From Halomonas elongata (lineage in GTDB: Bacteria > Pseudomonadota > Gammaproteobacteria > Pseudomonadales > Halomonadaceae), in the NCBI RefSeq assembly GCF_029081005.1, contig NZ_JAJQTQ010000011.1:1-64000 (forward strand): 64,000 bases of DNA, given 5' to 3'. The translations under genes were made by a program, and so were the position numbers. The notes under the pieces are model-generated. The model saw only the letters and a program-made list of their open reading frames with translations, did no database searches and was not told the origin of the DNA. Shown here in pieces: positions 18,823-28,057 of this stretch (within the stretch, counting starts at the first letter, position 1; the number at the start of each line of letters is the position of its first letter).

Positions 18823-19581
18823 ATGGCAGGTCATAGCAAGTGGGCCAATATCAAGCACCGCAAGGCCGCTCAGGATGCCAAGCGGGGCAAGATCTTCACC
18901 AAGCTGATTCGTGAGCTGACCGTGGCGGCGCGTCACGGCGGCGGTGAGCCGGCCGACAACCCCCGACTGCGTGCCGCCATCGACAAGGCCCTGGCCAACA
19001 ACATGACCAAGGACACCATTCAACGCGCGGTGGATCGGGGTGCCGGCAATACCGATGGCGACGACATGGAAGAGGTCGTCTACGAAGGCTATGGTCCCGA
19101 AGGCGTCGCGATGATGGTCGAGGCGATGACCGATAACCGTAATCGGACCGTCTCCGAGGTGCGACATGCCTTCAGCAAGCAGGGCGGCAATCTCGGTACC
19201 TCCGGTTCCGTGGCCTTCATGTTCCATCGGCAGGGCCGTTTGACACTGCCGGAAGGTGCCACCGAAGAAGCCGCCATGGAGGCGACGCTGGAGGCCGAGC
19301 CCGAGGAAATCGAGACCCTCGAGGACGGTCGCCTGGAAGTGGTGACCACCCCGGACAGCTTCGGCGCGGTCAAGGATGCCCTGGTCGAGGCGGGTCTCGA
19401 ACCGACGACCAGCGATGTCGGCCTGTATCCGGATAACGTCGCCAGGATCGAGGATGTCGAGCTGGGGCGTCGCATCATCAAGCTGGTGGATCGACTCGAG
19501 GACCTGGATGATGTGCAGAATGTTTTCACCAATGCGGATTTTGCCGATGAGATCATGGAGTCGTTGCACGACGATGCCTGA
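18823..19581 (+). CDS. yebC: YebC/PmpR family regulator or translation factor
   Basis: A 252-residue YebC-family protein beginning M-A-G-H-S-K-W-A-N-I-K-H-R-K, the invariant family opening. Members have been described as DNA-binding regulators, and some as ribosome factors that relieve stalling at proline-rich stretches; this copy could be either. GGGAG precedes the ATG. It is followed 18 bases later by ruvC, the usual yebC-ruvC order. Confidence 0.96.
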   Translation: MAGHSKWANIKHRKAAQDAKRGKIFTKLIRELTVAARHGGGEPADNPRLRAAIDKALANNMTKDTIQRAVDRGAGNTDGDDMEEVVYEGYGPEGVAMMVEAMTDNRNRTVSEVRHAFSKQGGNLGTSGSVAFMFHRQGRLTLPEGATEEAAMEATLEAEPEEIETLEDGRLEVVTTPDSFGAVKDALVEAGLEPTTSDVGLYPDNVARIEDVELGRRIIKLVDRLEDLDDVQNVFTNADFADEIMESLHDDA

Positions 19582-19599
19582 CACCGAGGGAAGGGCGAG

Positions 19600-20142
19600 A
19601 TGCTGATCCTGGGAATCGATCCGGGATCGCGGATCACCGGTTACGGCGTGCTGGATGTCACCACCTCCACGCCGCATTACGTGGCCAGCGGTTGCATCCG
19701 CACTCGGGGCGATGACCTGGCCCAGCGTCTGGCACAGGTCTACGCCGGGATCAGCGAGTTGATCGGTGTGCATGGACCCGGTGAATTCGCCATCGAGCAG
19801 GTGTTCATGGCCAAGAATGCCGATTCCGCTCTCAAGCTCGGCCAGGCCCGGGGGACTGCCATCGTCTGCGCCGCCAACCACGGCCTGCCGGTCAGTGAAT
19901 ACGGACCGCGCCAGATCAAGCAGGCGGTAACCGGCAGCGGCGGGGCGGACAAGCACCAGGTGCAGCATATGGTGACGGCCGTCCTGGGATTGGACGGTTC
20001 ACCCCAGGCCGATGCCGCGGATGCGCTGGCCATCGCCTTGACCCATGCTCATGCACGATCAGGGTTGATCAATAAAGGGGGGTATGGAGGCCGCCGTCAA
20101 CGTGGAAAGGGGACATCCTGGCGGGATTTTCGCCCCTCCTGA
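19600..20142 (+). CDS. ruvC: Holliday junction resolvase RuvC
   Basis: A 180-residue endonuclease that cuts four-way junctions delivered by RuvAB. The RNase H-like fold and acidic catalytic residues are visible: D7 in G-I-D-P-G-S, E67-region A-I-E-Q-V-F, and the C-terminal D-A-A-D-A-L-A pair. It is first of ruvC-ruvA-ruvB. The stop codon lies inside a hairpin (20133-20170). Confidence 0.97.
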   Translation: MLILGIDPGSRITGYGVLDVTTSTPHYVASGCIRTRGDDLAQRLAQVYAGISELIGVHGPGEFAIEQVFMAKNADSALKLGQARGTAIVCAANHGLPVSEYGPRQIKQAVTGSGGADKHQVQHMVTAVLGLDGSPQADAADALAIALTHAHARSGLINKGGYGGRRQRGKGTSWRDFRPS

Positions 20143-20170
20143 TGTCGCTTTGCAGCGACGCCTGGAGGGG
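20133..20170 (+). other. Two-part hairpin spanning the ruvC stop codon
   Basis: CCCCTCC (20133-20139) pairs with GGAGGGG (20164-20170), and inside it GTCGCT (20144-20149) pairs with AGCGAC (20154-20159), separated by a symmetric 4-by-4 internal loop. The ruvC stop codon is in the internal loop. No T-run follows. It may tune read-through to ruvA, 107 bases further on. Confidence 0.6.
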
Positions 20171-20276
20171 TTGTCGAACGCCGTTCAGGCGGGCTGGCAA
20201 GCCGGCGGGGGGACCAGTATAGTGGTCGCGGCGCGCATCGCCGCGACGGATTCATGACCAAGGATTGTGACACGCC

Positions 20277-20888
20277 ATGATCGGACGCCTGCGAGGCACT
20301 CTACTGGAAAAACAGCCGCCCTGGTTGGTGGTGGACGTGGCGGGGATAGGCTATGAACTCGAAGCCTCGATGACGACTCTGCTGGCACTGCCCGGCTGCG
20401 GGGAAGAGGTGTCGCTGTACACCCATCTCAGCGTTCGTGACGACGCCCACCTGTTGTACGGCTTCGCCCGGGAGCAGGAACGTTCGCTGTTCCGCGCCCT
20501 GATCAAGGTCAATGGCATCGGCCCCAAACTGGCCCTGGCGATACTGTCCGGCATGGATGAGGATGCCTTCATTCGCTGTGTGATGGATGACGACATCAAG
20601 GCCCTGACGCGATTGCCCGGCGTCGGCAAGAAGACCGCCGAACGTCTGGTCATCGAAATGCGGGATCGCTTTCCGCATTGGCAGGGCGGCGCCGACGTCT
20701 CCGCCGACGACGCCGGGCTGGGAGCTTCGGCACCAGCTCCCAAGGATCCGCTGGCCGATGCCGAGGCCGCGTTGGTCAGCCTGGGCTACAAGCCTTCGGA
20801 GGCCACACGCATGCTGTCCGGCCTCGAGAAGGAGGGCAGCACGGAAGCCATGATCAAGGCGGCGCTCGTGCGTCGCATGGCAGGCTGA
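20277..20888 (+). CDS. ruvA: Holliday junction branch migration subunit RuvA
   Basis: A 203-residue RuvA, the tetrameric junction-binding subunit that loads RuvB. It has an N-terminal OB fold (M-I-G-R-L-R-G-T-L), paired helix-hairpin-helix motifs (V-N-G-I-G-P-K-L-A and L-P-G-V-G-K-K-T-A-E-R) near residues 80 and 117, a charged linker, and the C-terminal RuvB-binding three-helix domain ending A-L-V-R-R-M. Same strand as ruvC and ruvB. Confidence 0.97.
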   Translation: MIGRLRGTLLEKQPPWLVVDVAGIGYELEASMTTLLALPGCGEEVSLYTHLSVRDDAHLLYGFAREQERSLFRALIKVNGIGPKLALAILSGMDEDAFIRCVMDDDIKALTRLPGVGKKTAERLVIEMRDRFPHWQGGADVSADDAGLGASAPAPKDPLADAEAALVSLGYKPSEATRMLSGLEKEGSTEAMIKAALVRRMAG

Positions 20889-21016
20889 CCCATGGTCTGC
20901 TCCATTCGCCAGGACCATGACGCCAAGGAAGCACTGCATCAATCGCCGAGTTGCGCGCACCGCCACCATGGCGGCGCGGCGGCATTCAGGCCGTGCTCTC
21001 CCAAGGGAGGATTCGC

Positions 21017-22039
21017 ATGCTGGAAACCGATCGACTGATCGGCGCCGAGACCCGTGAGGGGGAAGGGCGGCTCGATCACGCCATCCGTCCTCGGCATCTG
21101 AGCGACTATATCGGCCAGACACGGGTGCGCGAGCAGCTCGATATCTTTATCAGCGCCGCCCGAGGGCGAGGCGAGAGCCTGGATCACACCCTGGTGTTCG
21201 GGCCTCCCGGCCTCGGCAAGACGACGCTTGCCAACATCATTGCCACCGAGATGGACGTGGGGCTCAAGGCGACGTCCGGGCCGGTCCTGGAGAAGGCCGG
21301 TGATCTGGCGGCGATGCTGACCAACCTCCAGCCTGGCGATGTACTCTTCATCGACGAGATTCATCGGCTTTCCGCGGTGGTGGAAGAGGTCCTGTATCCG
21401 GCCATGGAAGATTTCCAGCTGGACATCGTCATCGGTGAAGGACCGGCGGCCCGGTCGATCAAGCTCGATCTCCCGCCCTTCACCCTGGTCGGGGCCACCA
21501 CCCGGGCGGGGCTTCTGACCTCACCGCTGCGTGATCGCTTCGGGATCGTCCAGCGCCTGGAGTTCTATTCCGTCGAGGAACTCACCGAGATCGTCACCCG
21601 TTCGGCGGGCCTGCTGGGCGTGCACACCGATGCCGACGGCGCCACGGAAGTGGCGCGACGCGCACGCGGCACGCCGCGAATCGCCAACCGCTTGCTGCGA
21701 CGGGTGCGAGATTTTGCCGAGGTACGCGGTGGCGGCCATATCGATGCCGAGATCGCCGATCAGGCATTGAACATGCTGCATGTGGACCATCATGGCCTTG
21801 ACCACATGGACCGTCGCCTGCTGCTGGCGATGATCGAGAAGTTCGATGGCGGGCCGGTGGGCGTCGACTCGCTGGCCGCGGCCATCGGTGAGGAACGCGA
21901 CACCATCGAAGATGTCATTGAACCTTACCTGATCCAACAGGGACTGATGATGCGTACCGCGCGTGGACGTGTGGTGACCCGACAGGCCTGGCAGCACTTC
22001 GGCCTGGCTCCGGATGACCAGGCACCACGCCACGACTGA
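21017..22039 (+). CDS. ruvB: Holliday junction branch migration ATPase RuvB
   Basis: A 340-residue AAA+ motor that drives branch migration. Walker A is G-P-P-G-L-G-K-T near residues 62-69, Walker B is F-I-D-E-I-H-R near 111, sensor 1 is V-G-A-T-T-R near 158, and a C-terminal winged helix ends the protein. GGGAGG 6 bases before ATG 21017 fixes the start; the upstream open frame is non-coding. The stop is 25 bases before tolQ. Confidence 0.97.
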   Translation: MLETDRLIGAETREGEGRLDHAIRPRHLSDYIGQTRVREQLDIFISAARGRGESLDHTLVFGPPGLGKTTLANIIATEMDVGLKATSGPVLEKAGDLAAMLTNLQPGDVLFIDEIHRLSAVVEEVLYPAMEDFQLDIVIGEGPAARSIKLDLPPFTLVGATTRAGLLTSPLRDRFGIVQRLEFYSVEELTEIVTRSAGLLGVHTDADGATEVARRARGTPRIANRLLRRVRDFAEVRGGGHIDAEIADQALNMLHVDHHGLDHMDRRLLLAMIEKFDGGPVGVDSLAAAIGEERDTIEDVIEPYLIQQGLMMRTARGRVVTRQAWQHFGLAPDDQAPRHD

Positions 22040-22064
22040 TCAGCCAAGACCGACGAGGATTCCC

Positions 22065-22754
22065 GTGAACGACGCCATGTCCATTCCCCACCTGATCATG
22101 AACGCCAGCGGCGTGGTCCAGGCCGTGATGCTGTTACTGCTGATCGGCTCGCTGCTGTCCTGGGTGGTGATCTTCCAGCGTAGCTTCGTGATGCGCCGTG
22201 CGCGCAAGGCCCATCGTGAATTCGAGGACCGTTTCTGGTCCGGAGTCGACCTCAACGAGCTGTATCGGGAGACGCCGGCGGAGCAGGACACCCTGGGCAC
22301 CGAGCATATCTTCCGGGCCGGTTTTCGCGAGTTCAACCGCTTGTTGCCCAAGACCCGGAGCCCCCAGGCCATTCTCGATGGCGTCCAGCGCAGCATGCGC
22401 GTTGCCTGGTCGCGGGAGGAAGACCGCCTCAATCTGCACCTGGTGTTTCTGGCCACCGTGGCGTCCTCAAGCCCCTATATCGGCCTGTTCGGTACCGTCT
22501 GGGGCATCATGGGCTCCTTCCAGTCGCTCTCCATGGCTCAGCAGGCCACGCTGGCCACGGTCGCGCCCTGGATCGCCGAGGCACTGATCGCCACGGCGAT
22601 GGGGCTGTTCGCGGCCATCCCGGCGGTGATCTTCTACAATCGCCTGTCCGCCGAATCGTCTCGCCTGCTGGGCAAGTACGAGGATTTCGCCGAGGAGTTC
22701 CATTCCATCCTGCACCGCAACCTGCAGGGTCGCGGCGAAACCACCGAAGGCTGA
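22065..22754 (+). CDS. tolQ: Tol-Pal proton channel subunit TolQ
   Basis: A 229-residue inner-membrane protein with three transmembrane segments (about residues 15-37, 135-160, 170-195), homologous to ExbB and MotA. With TolR it uses the proton gradient to energise TolA during envelope constriction at division. GTG 22065 is chosen because GAGGA stands 5 bases upstream; the in-frame ATG at 22077 is too far. No ybgC precedes it; ruvB is directly upstream. Confidence 0.96.
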   Translation: MNDAMSIPHLIMNASGVVQAVMLLLLIGSLLSWVVIFQRSFVMRRARKAHREFEDRFWSGVDLNELYRETPAEQDTLGTEHIFRAGFREFNRLLPKTRSPQAILDGVQRSMRVAWSREEDRLNLHLVFLATVASSSPYIGLFGTVWGIMGSFQSLSMAQQATLATVAPWIAEALIATAMGLFAAIPAVIFYNRLSAESSRLLGKYEDFAEEFHSILHRNLQGRGETTEG

Positions 22755-22766
22755 GGGAGAGGCGTC

Positions 22767-23207
22767 ATGCACGGACCCTTCAATCGCATGGGTCGGCGCA
22801 AGCCGATGAACGAGATCAATGTGGTGCCGTTCATCGACGTCATGCTGGTGTTGCTGGTGATCTTCATGATCACCGCACCGATGCTGACCCAGGGCGTCGA
22901 GGTAGAGCTCCCACAGACCGCTTCGGAACCGATCGAGGACACGGAGGATCGTGATCCGATCATCGTCTCGGTAGACCGCCAGGGACAGTATTTCGTCAGT
23001 CTCGGAGGAGACGAAACCCAGGTGAGCCTCGACGAGCTCAGCGAGCGAGTGGTCATTCTGCTGGAGCGCAACCCGGGGACTCAGGTGCTGGTCCGTGGTG
23101 ATCGCAATGTATCCTACGGGCAGGTGGTGACGTTGATGAGCACCCTGCAGACCTCGGGTGTGGCCGATGTCGGATTGATTTCCGAGCCACCACCCGGGGA
23201 GTCCTGA
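22767..23207 (+). CDS. tolR: Tol-Pal proton channel subunit TolR
   Basis: A 146-residue single-pass protein with a short cytoplasmic N-terminus, one transmembrane helix containing the essential aspartate (V-V-P-F-I-D-V-M-L-V-L-L), and a periplasmic ExbD-like domain. The N-E-I-N-V-V-P-F-I-D motif is the family signature. It sits 12 bases after tolQ and 9 before tolA. Confidence 0.96.
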   Translation: MHGPFNRMGRRKPMNEINVVPFIDVMLVLLVIFMITAPMLTQGVEVELPQTASEPIEDTEDRDPIIVSVDRQGQYFVSLGGDETQVSLDELSERVVILLERNPGTQVLVRGDRNVSYGQVVTLMSTLQTSGVADVGLISEPPPGES

Positions 23208-23216
23208 GGAACGATC

Positions 23217-24350
23217 ATGGCCAGACAGCATCGACGCGTGGGCTACGGCCTGCCGACCCTGCTCGCCATCGCCCTGCACCTGGGTATCCTGGTGGTCAGC
23301 GTGATTCGCTTCCCGTCATCCGACACCGAGCCGCCGAGCCAGTCCGTCGTGCAGGCTACCCTGGTCAGTGCCGAGACGGCCACCGATCAGGCCCAGCGTG
23401 CCGATGAACCACCGGCATCGGCGAAGGAGGACGAGTCGTCGGAAGACGAAGCGACGCGCCGGGCCGAGGAAGAGGAGGCGCGTCGCCAGCAAGAAGCCGA
23501 GGAGCAACGTCAACGCGAAGCGGAAGCCGAGCGTCAACGTCAAGCCGAACAGGAACGCGCCGAGGCGCTGGAAGCGGCCCGGGCTGCCGCCGAGGAAGCC
23601 GAGCGCCGGGCGGAGGAAGCCAGGGCTCAGGCCGAGCGGCGCGAACAGCAGGAAGCCGAACGCGAGCGTCAGGCCGAGGAAGAGGCCCGTCGCCAGCGCG
23701 AAGCCGAGGAGCAGCGCCAACGCGAGGCAGAAGCCGAACGTCAGCGTCAGGCCGAGGAGGAGGCGCGTCGTCAGCGCGAGGCCGAGGAACAGCGTCAACG
23801 CGAAGCGGAAGCCGAACGCCAGCGTCAGGCGGAAGAAGAGGCACGCCGCCAGCAAGAGGCCGAGGAACAGCGTCAACGCGAAGCGGAAGCCGAACGTCAG
23901 CGTCAGGCCGAGGAGGAGGCGCGTCGTCAGCGCGAGGCCGAGGAACAGCGTCAACGCGAACAAGCAGCGCAGCGCGCGGCAGAGGCCGCCCAGAACAGCC
24001 TCGATCGCGCCATTGCCGGCGAGGCCGAAGCGGCGGCCAACGCCGAACAGGCCCAGGAAGCGGCCAATGGCTTCATCAACCTCGTCCGACAGGCCGTGGA
24101 ACAAGCCTGGGTAATACCGCCCAACGTGGGTGACAATGCCAATGCGCTGGTCGCGATTCGTCTGGGGCCTTCCGGTGAAGTCTTTTCGGCCAGCATCGCG
24201 CGCAGCAGCGGCAACAGTGCCTTCGATCGCGCGGCGATCCAGGCGGTGGAGTCGGCCGCACCATTTTCCGAATTGCGCGAATTGCCCGCATCGGTACAGC
24301 GGGACTATCGTGAGTTCAACCTCAACTTCCGTCCGGGGGACATTCGCTGA
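23217..24350 (+). CDS. tolA: TolA cell envelope integrity protein
   Basis: A 377-residue protein linking the inner membrane to outer-membrane Pal. There is one N-terminal transmembrane helix (about residues 12-33). A long periplasmic helical rod (about 65-255) is almost wholly E, A, R and Q, and the globular C-terminal domain begins near residue 275 ([10 protein letters not shown]). The rod is built from a 26-residue repeat whose DNA is also repeated, with an exact 75-base duplication (23730-23804 and 23886-23960). The tolB start overlaps the TGA by one base (TGATG). Confidence 0.95.
   Translation: MARQHRRVGYGLPTLLAIALHLGILVVSVIRFPSSDTEPPSQSVVQATLVSAETATDQAQRADEPPASAKEDESSEDEATRRAEEEEARRQQEAEEQRQREAEAERQRQAEQERAEALEAARAAAEEAERRAEEARAQAERREQQEAERERQAEEEARRQREAEEQRQREAEAERQRQAEEEARRQREAEEQRQREAEAERQRQAEEEARRQQEAEEQRQREAEAERQRQAEEEARRQREAEEQRQREQAAQRAAEAAQNSLDRAIAGEAEAAANAEQAQEAANGFINLVRQAVEQAWVIPPNVGDNANALVAIRLGPSGEVFSASIARSSGNSAFDRAAIQAVESAAPFSELRELPASVQRDYREFNLNFRPGDIR
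23730..23960 (+). repeat. 78-bp tandem repeat within tolA
   Basis: The helical-rod coding sequence repeats with a 78-base (26-codon) period. Bases 23730-23804 are identical to 23886-23960 over 75 bases, two periods (156 bases) apart, and the intervening period is diverged. The period is in frame, so unequal recombination would lengthen or shorten the rod without breaking the gene. Confidence 0.9.
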
Positions 24351-25639
24351 TGAGAGCCTTGATGACCACCTGGCTGGCGGCGCTGCTGCTGTTCTGCACG
24401 CCGCTCGCCCAGGCCGAACTGACCATCGATATCACCCGAGGTAACGAGCAGGCCACGCCCATTGCCGTGGTCCCCTTTGCCAGCGACGATGCCAGCTTGC
24501 CGGTGGACCTGGCCCAGGTCGTTGCCGACGATCTGAAACGCAGCGGCTATTTCGAACCTCTCGAGCGCGAGGCCATGTTCGAACAACCCGCCAGCAGCGA
24601 CGAGGTTCGCTTCGGCGACTGGCAGGCCCTGGATACACGCTACATGGTGGTCGGCCGTGTTTCCCGCGAGGGAGAAAACGTGCGCGTGCGTTACGAGTTG
24701 ATGGATGTCAGCGGCGAATCGCGCATGCTGGGCGAGACCGTGACGGCCAGTCCCGACCAGCTTCGAGCCGCCGCACATCGCATCAGCGACCAGGTCTTCG
24801 AGGCGATCACCGATATTCGCGGCGCCTTTTCCACGCGTATCGCCTATGTCACGTCCGAAGGTGTCGGCGACGACATGTCGTTCAAGCTGTTTGTCGCCGA
24901 TGCCGATGGCCACAACAGCCAGCAGGCACTGACCTCGGACGAGCCGATCATGTCACCGGCCTGGTCGCCGGATGGCCGCAAGCTGGCCTATGTCTCGTTC
25001 GAGGGTGAACGGCCGGCGATCTACGTGCAGGAAGTCAGCAGCGGTCGTCGCGTCAAGCTGACGTCCTTCGAGGGCCTGAACAGTGCGCCGAGCTGGTCGC
25101 CGGATGGCCGCAAGCTGGCCATGGCACTGTCCCGAGATGGACAGCCGGAAATCTATACCATCGATATCGGCTCGCGCGATCTGCAGCGGATCACCCATAG
25201 TCCTAGCATCGAGACCGAGCCTTCCTGGTCGCCGGATGGCCGCAGCCTGATCTATACCTCGGATCGCAGCGGTGGACCGCAGATCTATCGCAAAGCGCTC
25301 GGCGGCGGTGAGCCTGAGCGATTGACCTATACCGGCAGCTACAATGCCCGGGCGCGCTTCGCGCCGGACGGCGAGGCGATCTTCCTGATCCACAAGGGCA
25401 GCAATGGCTATCAGGTGGCCCGTCAGGACCTGGATAACGGGCGACTGGTCGAAATCAGCGATGCCCGGCAAGCCGAGTCGCCCAGTGTCGCGCCGAATGG
25501 CACCATGGTAATCTTCGCCACCCAGCAGGGAAGTCGCGGTGTGCTGGGGGCTGTATCCGCGGACGGGCGGGCGTCCTTCCGTCTTCCCGCAGCCCAAGGT
25601 GATGTACGCGAACCGGCGTGGTCACCGTTTCTGAACTGA
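24350..25639 (+). CDS. tolB: Tol-Pal periplasmic beta-propeller TolB
   Basis: A 429-residue periplasmic protein with a cleavable signal peptide (about residues 1-23, ending A-Q-A). An N-terminal alpha/beta domain is followed by a six-bladed propeller whose blades repeat the [11 protein letters not shown] motif at about 205, 248, 292 and beyond. It binds Pal and TolA and recycles the system. It is translationally coupled to tolA. Confidence 0.97.
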   Translation: MRALMTTWLAALLLFCTPLAQAELTIDITRGNEQATPIAVVPFASDDASLPVDLAQVVADDLKRSGYFEPLEREAMFEQPASSDEVRFGDWQALDTRYMVVGRVSREGENVRVRYELMDVSGESRMLGETVTASPDQLRAAAHRISDQVFEAITDIRGAFSTRIAYVTSEGVGDDMSFKLFVADADGHNSQQALTSDEPIMSPAWSPDGRKLAYVSFEGERPAIYVQEVSSGRRVKLTSFEGLNSAPSWSPDGRKLAMALSRDGQPEIYTIDIGSRDLQRITHSPSIETEPSWSPDGRSLIYTSDRSGGPQIYRKALGGGEPERLTYTGSYNARARFAPDGEAIFLIHKGSNGYQVARQDLDNGRLVEISDARQAESPSVAPNGTMVIFATQQGSRGVLGAVSADGRASFRLPAAQGDVREPAWSPFLN

Positions 25640-25667
25640 TTGATCCAGTAGCGCAAGGAGTCCTACG

Positions 25668-26207
25668 ATGCAACTCAAGCCCTATGCCCGGTCCCTGGCC
25701 GTCGCGTTTTCCCTGGCTTTCGTGGCCGGTTGCTCCAGCACCGGTGGCACCCAGGACGGTTCCATGTCCGGAAGTGGCAGCGGCAGTGGCGCGGGAGCCG
25801 GTACCAGCGGCACCGGTACCGGCCAGGTCAGCGGCAGTGGCCTGGGGGATGGTTCCGGCCAGATGGCCGATTCCCGCATTCCCGAGGTGCGCACCATCTA
25901 TTTCGCCTTCGACAGCGATGCCATCCGCTCCGAGTTCCAGTCGGTACTGAATGCGCATGCCAGCTTCCTGCGCAACAACCCCGACGCCAACGTGGTCCTG
26001 CAGGGGCATACCGACGAGCGCGGAACCCGCGAGTACAACCTCGCCCTCGGCGAGCGTCGTGCCGGTGCCGTTGAAGAGTTCCTCAGCGTGCAGGGCGTGT
26101 CGCCGTCACAGGTGGAAGTCGTGAGCTACGGCGAAGAACGCCCTGCCGCGCGCGGCAGCAACGAGGAAGCCTACGCACAGAACCGTCGGGTCGTCTTCGC
26201 CTACTGA
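25668..26207 (+). CDS. pal: Peptidoglycan-associated lipoprotein Pal
   Basis: A 179-residue outer-membrane lipoprotein. The lipobox is in F-V-A-G-C-S-S at about residues 20-26. It is followed by an unusually long, almost pure Gly/Ser/Thr/Ala linker (about residues 27-65) and an OmpA-like peptidoglycan-binding domain (F-D-S-D-A-I-R, then G-H-T-D-E-R-G-T-R-E-Y-N). The low-complexity linker is longer than in E. coli Pal. A hairpin terminator candidate follows. Confidence 0.96.
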   Translation: MQLKPYARSLAVAFSLAFVAGCSSTGGTQDGSMSGSGSGSGAGAGTSGTGTGQVSGSGLGDGSGQMADSRIPEVRTIYFAFDSDAIRSEFQSVLNAHASFLRNNPDANVVLQGHTDERGTREYNLALGERRAGAVEEFLSVQGVSPSQVEVVSYGEERPAARGSNEEAYAQNRRVVFAY

Positions 26208-26223
26208 GCCGACACCGAGGAGA

Positions 26224-26255
26224 CGCGGAGTGAAGCGCGCAAGCGCTTCCCCGCG
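26224..26255 (+). terminator. Hairpin after pal
   Basis: CGCGG-agt-GAAGCGC (26224-26238) pairs with GCGCTTC-c-CCGCG (26243-26255) around a 4-base loop, directly after pal and before the mobile repeat. There is no clear T-run. Confidence 0.5.
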
Positions 26256-26265
26256 CGGGCGCCGA

Positions 26266-26416
26266 TTAGGGAAATACTGAATAAATCGCCGAGCATAGTG
26301 AAGCGCAAGGCGCACGGAGCACAGAAAGCGAGACATAACGAGGGGTTAGGCGAGCTTTCGAGCACCGCGCAACGAAGCGATTTGCATGCGCAGGCATTTA
26401 AGCAGTGTTTCCTTAG
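26266..26416. mobile_element. MITE-like element with IS5-type TTAG target duplication
   Basis: The element proper is 26270-26412 (143 bases). Its ends are imperfect inverted repeats: GGAAATACTGAATAAAT on the left and, read on the other strand, GGAAACACTGCTTAAAT on the right (3 differences in 17). It is flanked by an identical 4-base TTAG at 26266-26269 and 26413-26416, matching the YTAR target of many IS5-group elements. It has no coding capacity. It separates pal from cpoB. The family link is an inference from ends plus target site. Confidence 0.8.
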
Positions 26417-26446
26417 GCGACGACATCCGCGACGAGGGAATACGCG

Positions 26447-27247
26447 ATGAAACAGAGCCTCAAACGACTGTGCACCCTGGGGGTTCTCGGACTCCCGTTG
26501 GTCGTGACATGGCCGGCCATGGCCCAGCAACCGGTGGTCAGGGATCTGTCCGCCGGTGACAGCACCTTCTACGACCAGACCGCGACTCGCGAGGAAGCGG
26601 GTGGCAGCCTGGTGCTGTTCAACCGGGTGCAACGCAACCAGGAAGAACTGCGCCGTCTGCGTGGCCAGGTCGAGGAGCTGCGTTATCAGCTGGAGCAGCT
26701 GCGCGAGCAGACCCGTCAGCAGTACATGGATATCGAGAATCGCCTGGCGAGTACCGGCGGCAACGCTCCATCCTCCACGGACGATGGGACACCGTCCAGC
26801 GCGCCGGACGAGGTAGATAATACGGCAGCCGCATCATCGTCGTCGGGTCAAAGCGGTTCGGGAAGTAATGCCGCTGGACGCGAGGCCTATCAGGCCGCCT
26901 TCGCCAAGGTACAGGCCCGGGACTTCGGTGCCGCCAGGCAAGCCTTCGAGGCTTTCGTCGATGAGTACCCGCAGAGCGGCCTGACCGCCAATGCCCATTA
27001 TTGGCTCGGCGAACTGCACTCCGCGGAATCCGAGCTGGACGCGGCGGCCGCCGCCTTCAATCGAGTCATCGAAGAATTCCCCGACAGCAACAAGGTGCCG
27101 GATGCGCTCTACAAGCTGGGGCTGCTCAAGGCGCGTCAAGGCGATCCCGAGGACAGCCGCGCTCTGCTCGACCAGGTGCGGGAAGAGTATCCCGACAGCA
27201 GTGCCGCCAGTCTCGCCGAGGACTTTCTGAGGCAATCGGGCAACTGA
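26447..27247 (+). CDS. cpoB: Cell division coordinator CpoB (YbgF)
   Basis: A 266-residue periplasmic protein with a signal peptide ending A-M-A at about residue 26. An N-terminal coiled coil (about 60-100) mediates trimerisation in the family, a Ser/Thr/Asp linker follows, and C-terminal TPR units run from about 145 to 260 (A-H-Y-W-L-G-E-L and V-P-D-A-L-Y-K-L-G motifs). It couples peptidoglycan synthesis by PBP1B with Tol-mediated constriction. It is in its usual place after pal, but 240 bases away because of the inserted repeat. Confidence 0.95.
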   Translation: MKQSLKRLCTLGVLGLPLVVTWPAMAQQPVVRDLSAGDSTFYDQTATREEAGGSLVLFNRVQRNQEELRRLRGQVEELRYQLEQLREQTRQQYMDIENRLASTGGNAPSSTDDGTPSSAPDEVDNTAAASSSSGQSGSGSNAAGREAYQAAFAKVQARDFGAARQAFEAFVDEYPQSGLTANAHYWLGELHSAESELDAAAAAFNRVIEEFPDSNKVPDALYKLGLLKARQGDPEDSRALLDQVREEYPDSSAASLAEDFLRQSGN

Positions 27248-27267
27248 TGCCCCATGCGAGGTGCGCC

Positions 27268-28032
27268 ATGATGCCCTGCAAGATCGATTATGAGCCCGCC
27301 GGCGACCTGCTCGCCGGCCGTATCATCCTCGTGACCGGCGCCGGTGATGGCATCGGGCGAGCCGCTGCCCTGAGTTATGCCCGTCATGGGGCTACCGTCG
27401 TCCTGCTCGGGCGCACCATCGCCAAGCTGGAGAAGGTCTACGACGAGATCGAGGCGGCGGGCTGGCCCCAGCCGGCGATCTTCCCGCTCAACTTCGAGGG
27501 GGCGACGCTCAAGGATTTCCACGACATGGCCGAAACGCTCGACGGGGAGTTCGGACGCCTGGACGGCATCCTGCATAATGCGGGCCTGCTGGGGCGCATC
27601 ACGCCCTTCGAGCAGTACGATCCAGCCCTCTGGGAGCAGGTCATGCAGGTCAACGTCAACGGACCTCTGTGGATGACTCAGGCCTTGCTGCCTCTGTTGC
27701 GAGCCTCTCGGGATGCCTCGGTGATCTTTACCTCATCGAGCGTAGGGCGGCGAGGGCGTGCCTACTGGGGAGCCTATTCGGTCTCGAAGTTCGCCACCGA
27801 GGGCTTCGTGGAAGTGCTGGCAGAGGAAGTCGAGCATCTTGGCAGCCTGCGCATCAACAGCCTCAACCCGGGGGCGACTCGTACCGCCATGCGCAAGTCC
27901 GCCTATCCGGGCGAGGACCCCATGACCCTGCGGTCGCCCGACGACATCATGCCCACCTACCTGTGGCTGATGGGGCCGGACAGCCGTGGCCACAACGGCG
28001 AGAAGTTCGACGCTCAGCCGCCGAAGGCGTGA
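27268..28032 (+). CDS. yciK: YciK-type short-chain dehydrogenase/reductase
   Basis: A 254-residue SDR. The cofactor motif T-G-A-G-D-G-I-G is near residue 24, N-A-G near 101, and the catalytic S-x(12)-Y-x-x-x-K is present as S-S-S-V-G-R then Y-S-V-S-K near 150-170. The sequence follows E. coli YciK from end to end, including I-M-P-x-Y-L-W-L-M-G near the C-terminus. The natural substrate is unknown. GAGG before ATG 27268 supports the start; ATGs at 27247 (overlapping the cpoB stop) and 27271 are alternatives. Confidence 0.92.
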   Translation: MMPCKIDYEPAGDLLAGRIILVTGAGDGIGRAAALSYARHGATVVLLGRTIAKLEKVYDEIEAAGWPQPAIFPLNFEGATLKDFHDMAETLDGEFGRLDGILHNAGLLGRITPFEQYDPALWEQVMQVNVNGPLWMTQALLPLLRASRDASVIFTSSSVGRRGRAYWGAYSVSKFATEGFVEVLAEEVEHLGSLRINSLNPGATRTAMRKSAYPGEDPMTLRSPDDIMPTYLWLMGPDSRGHNGEKFDAQPPKA

Positions 28033-28057
28033 GGGGGGCCCGGCTGCGCCTCATTAC

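Noticed and set aside
23217..24350. tolA repeats as a foreign or mobile element
   Set aside because: The 78-base period is in frame and encodes the expected helical rod of TolA.
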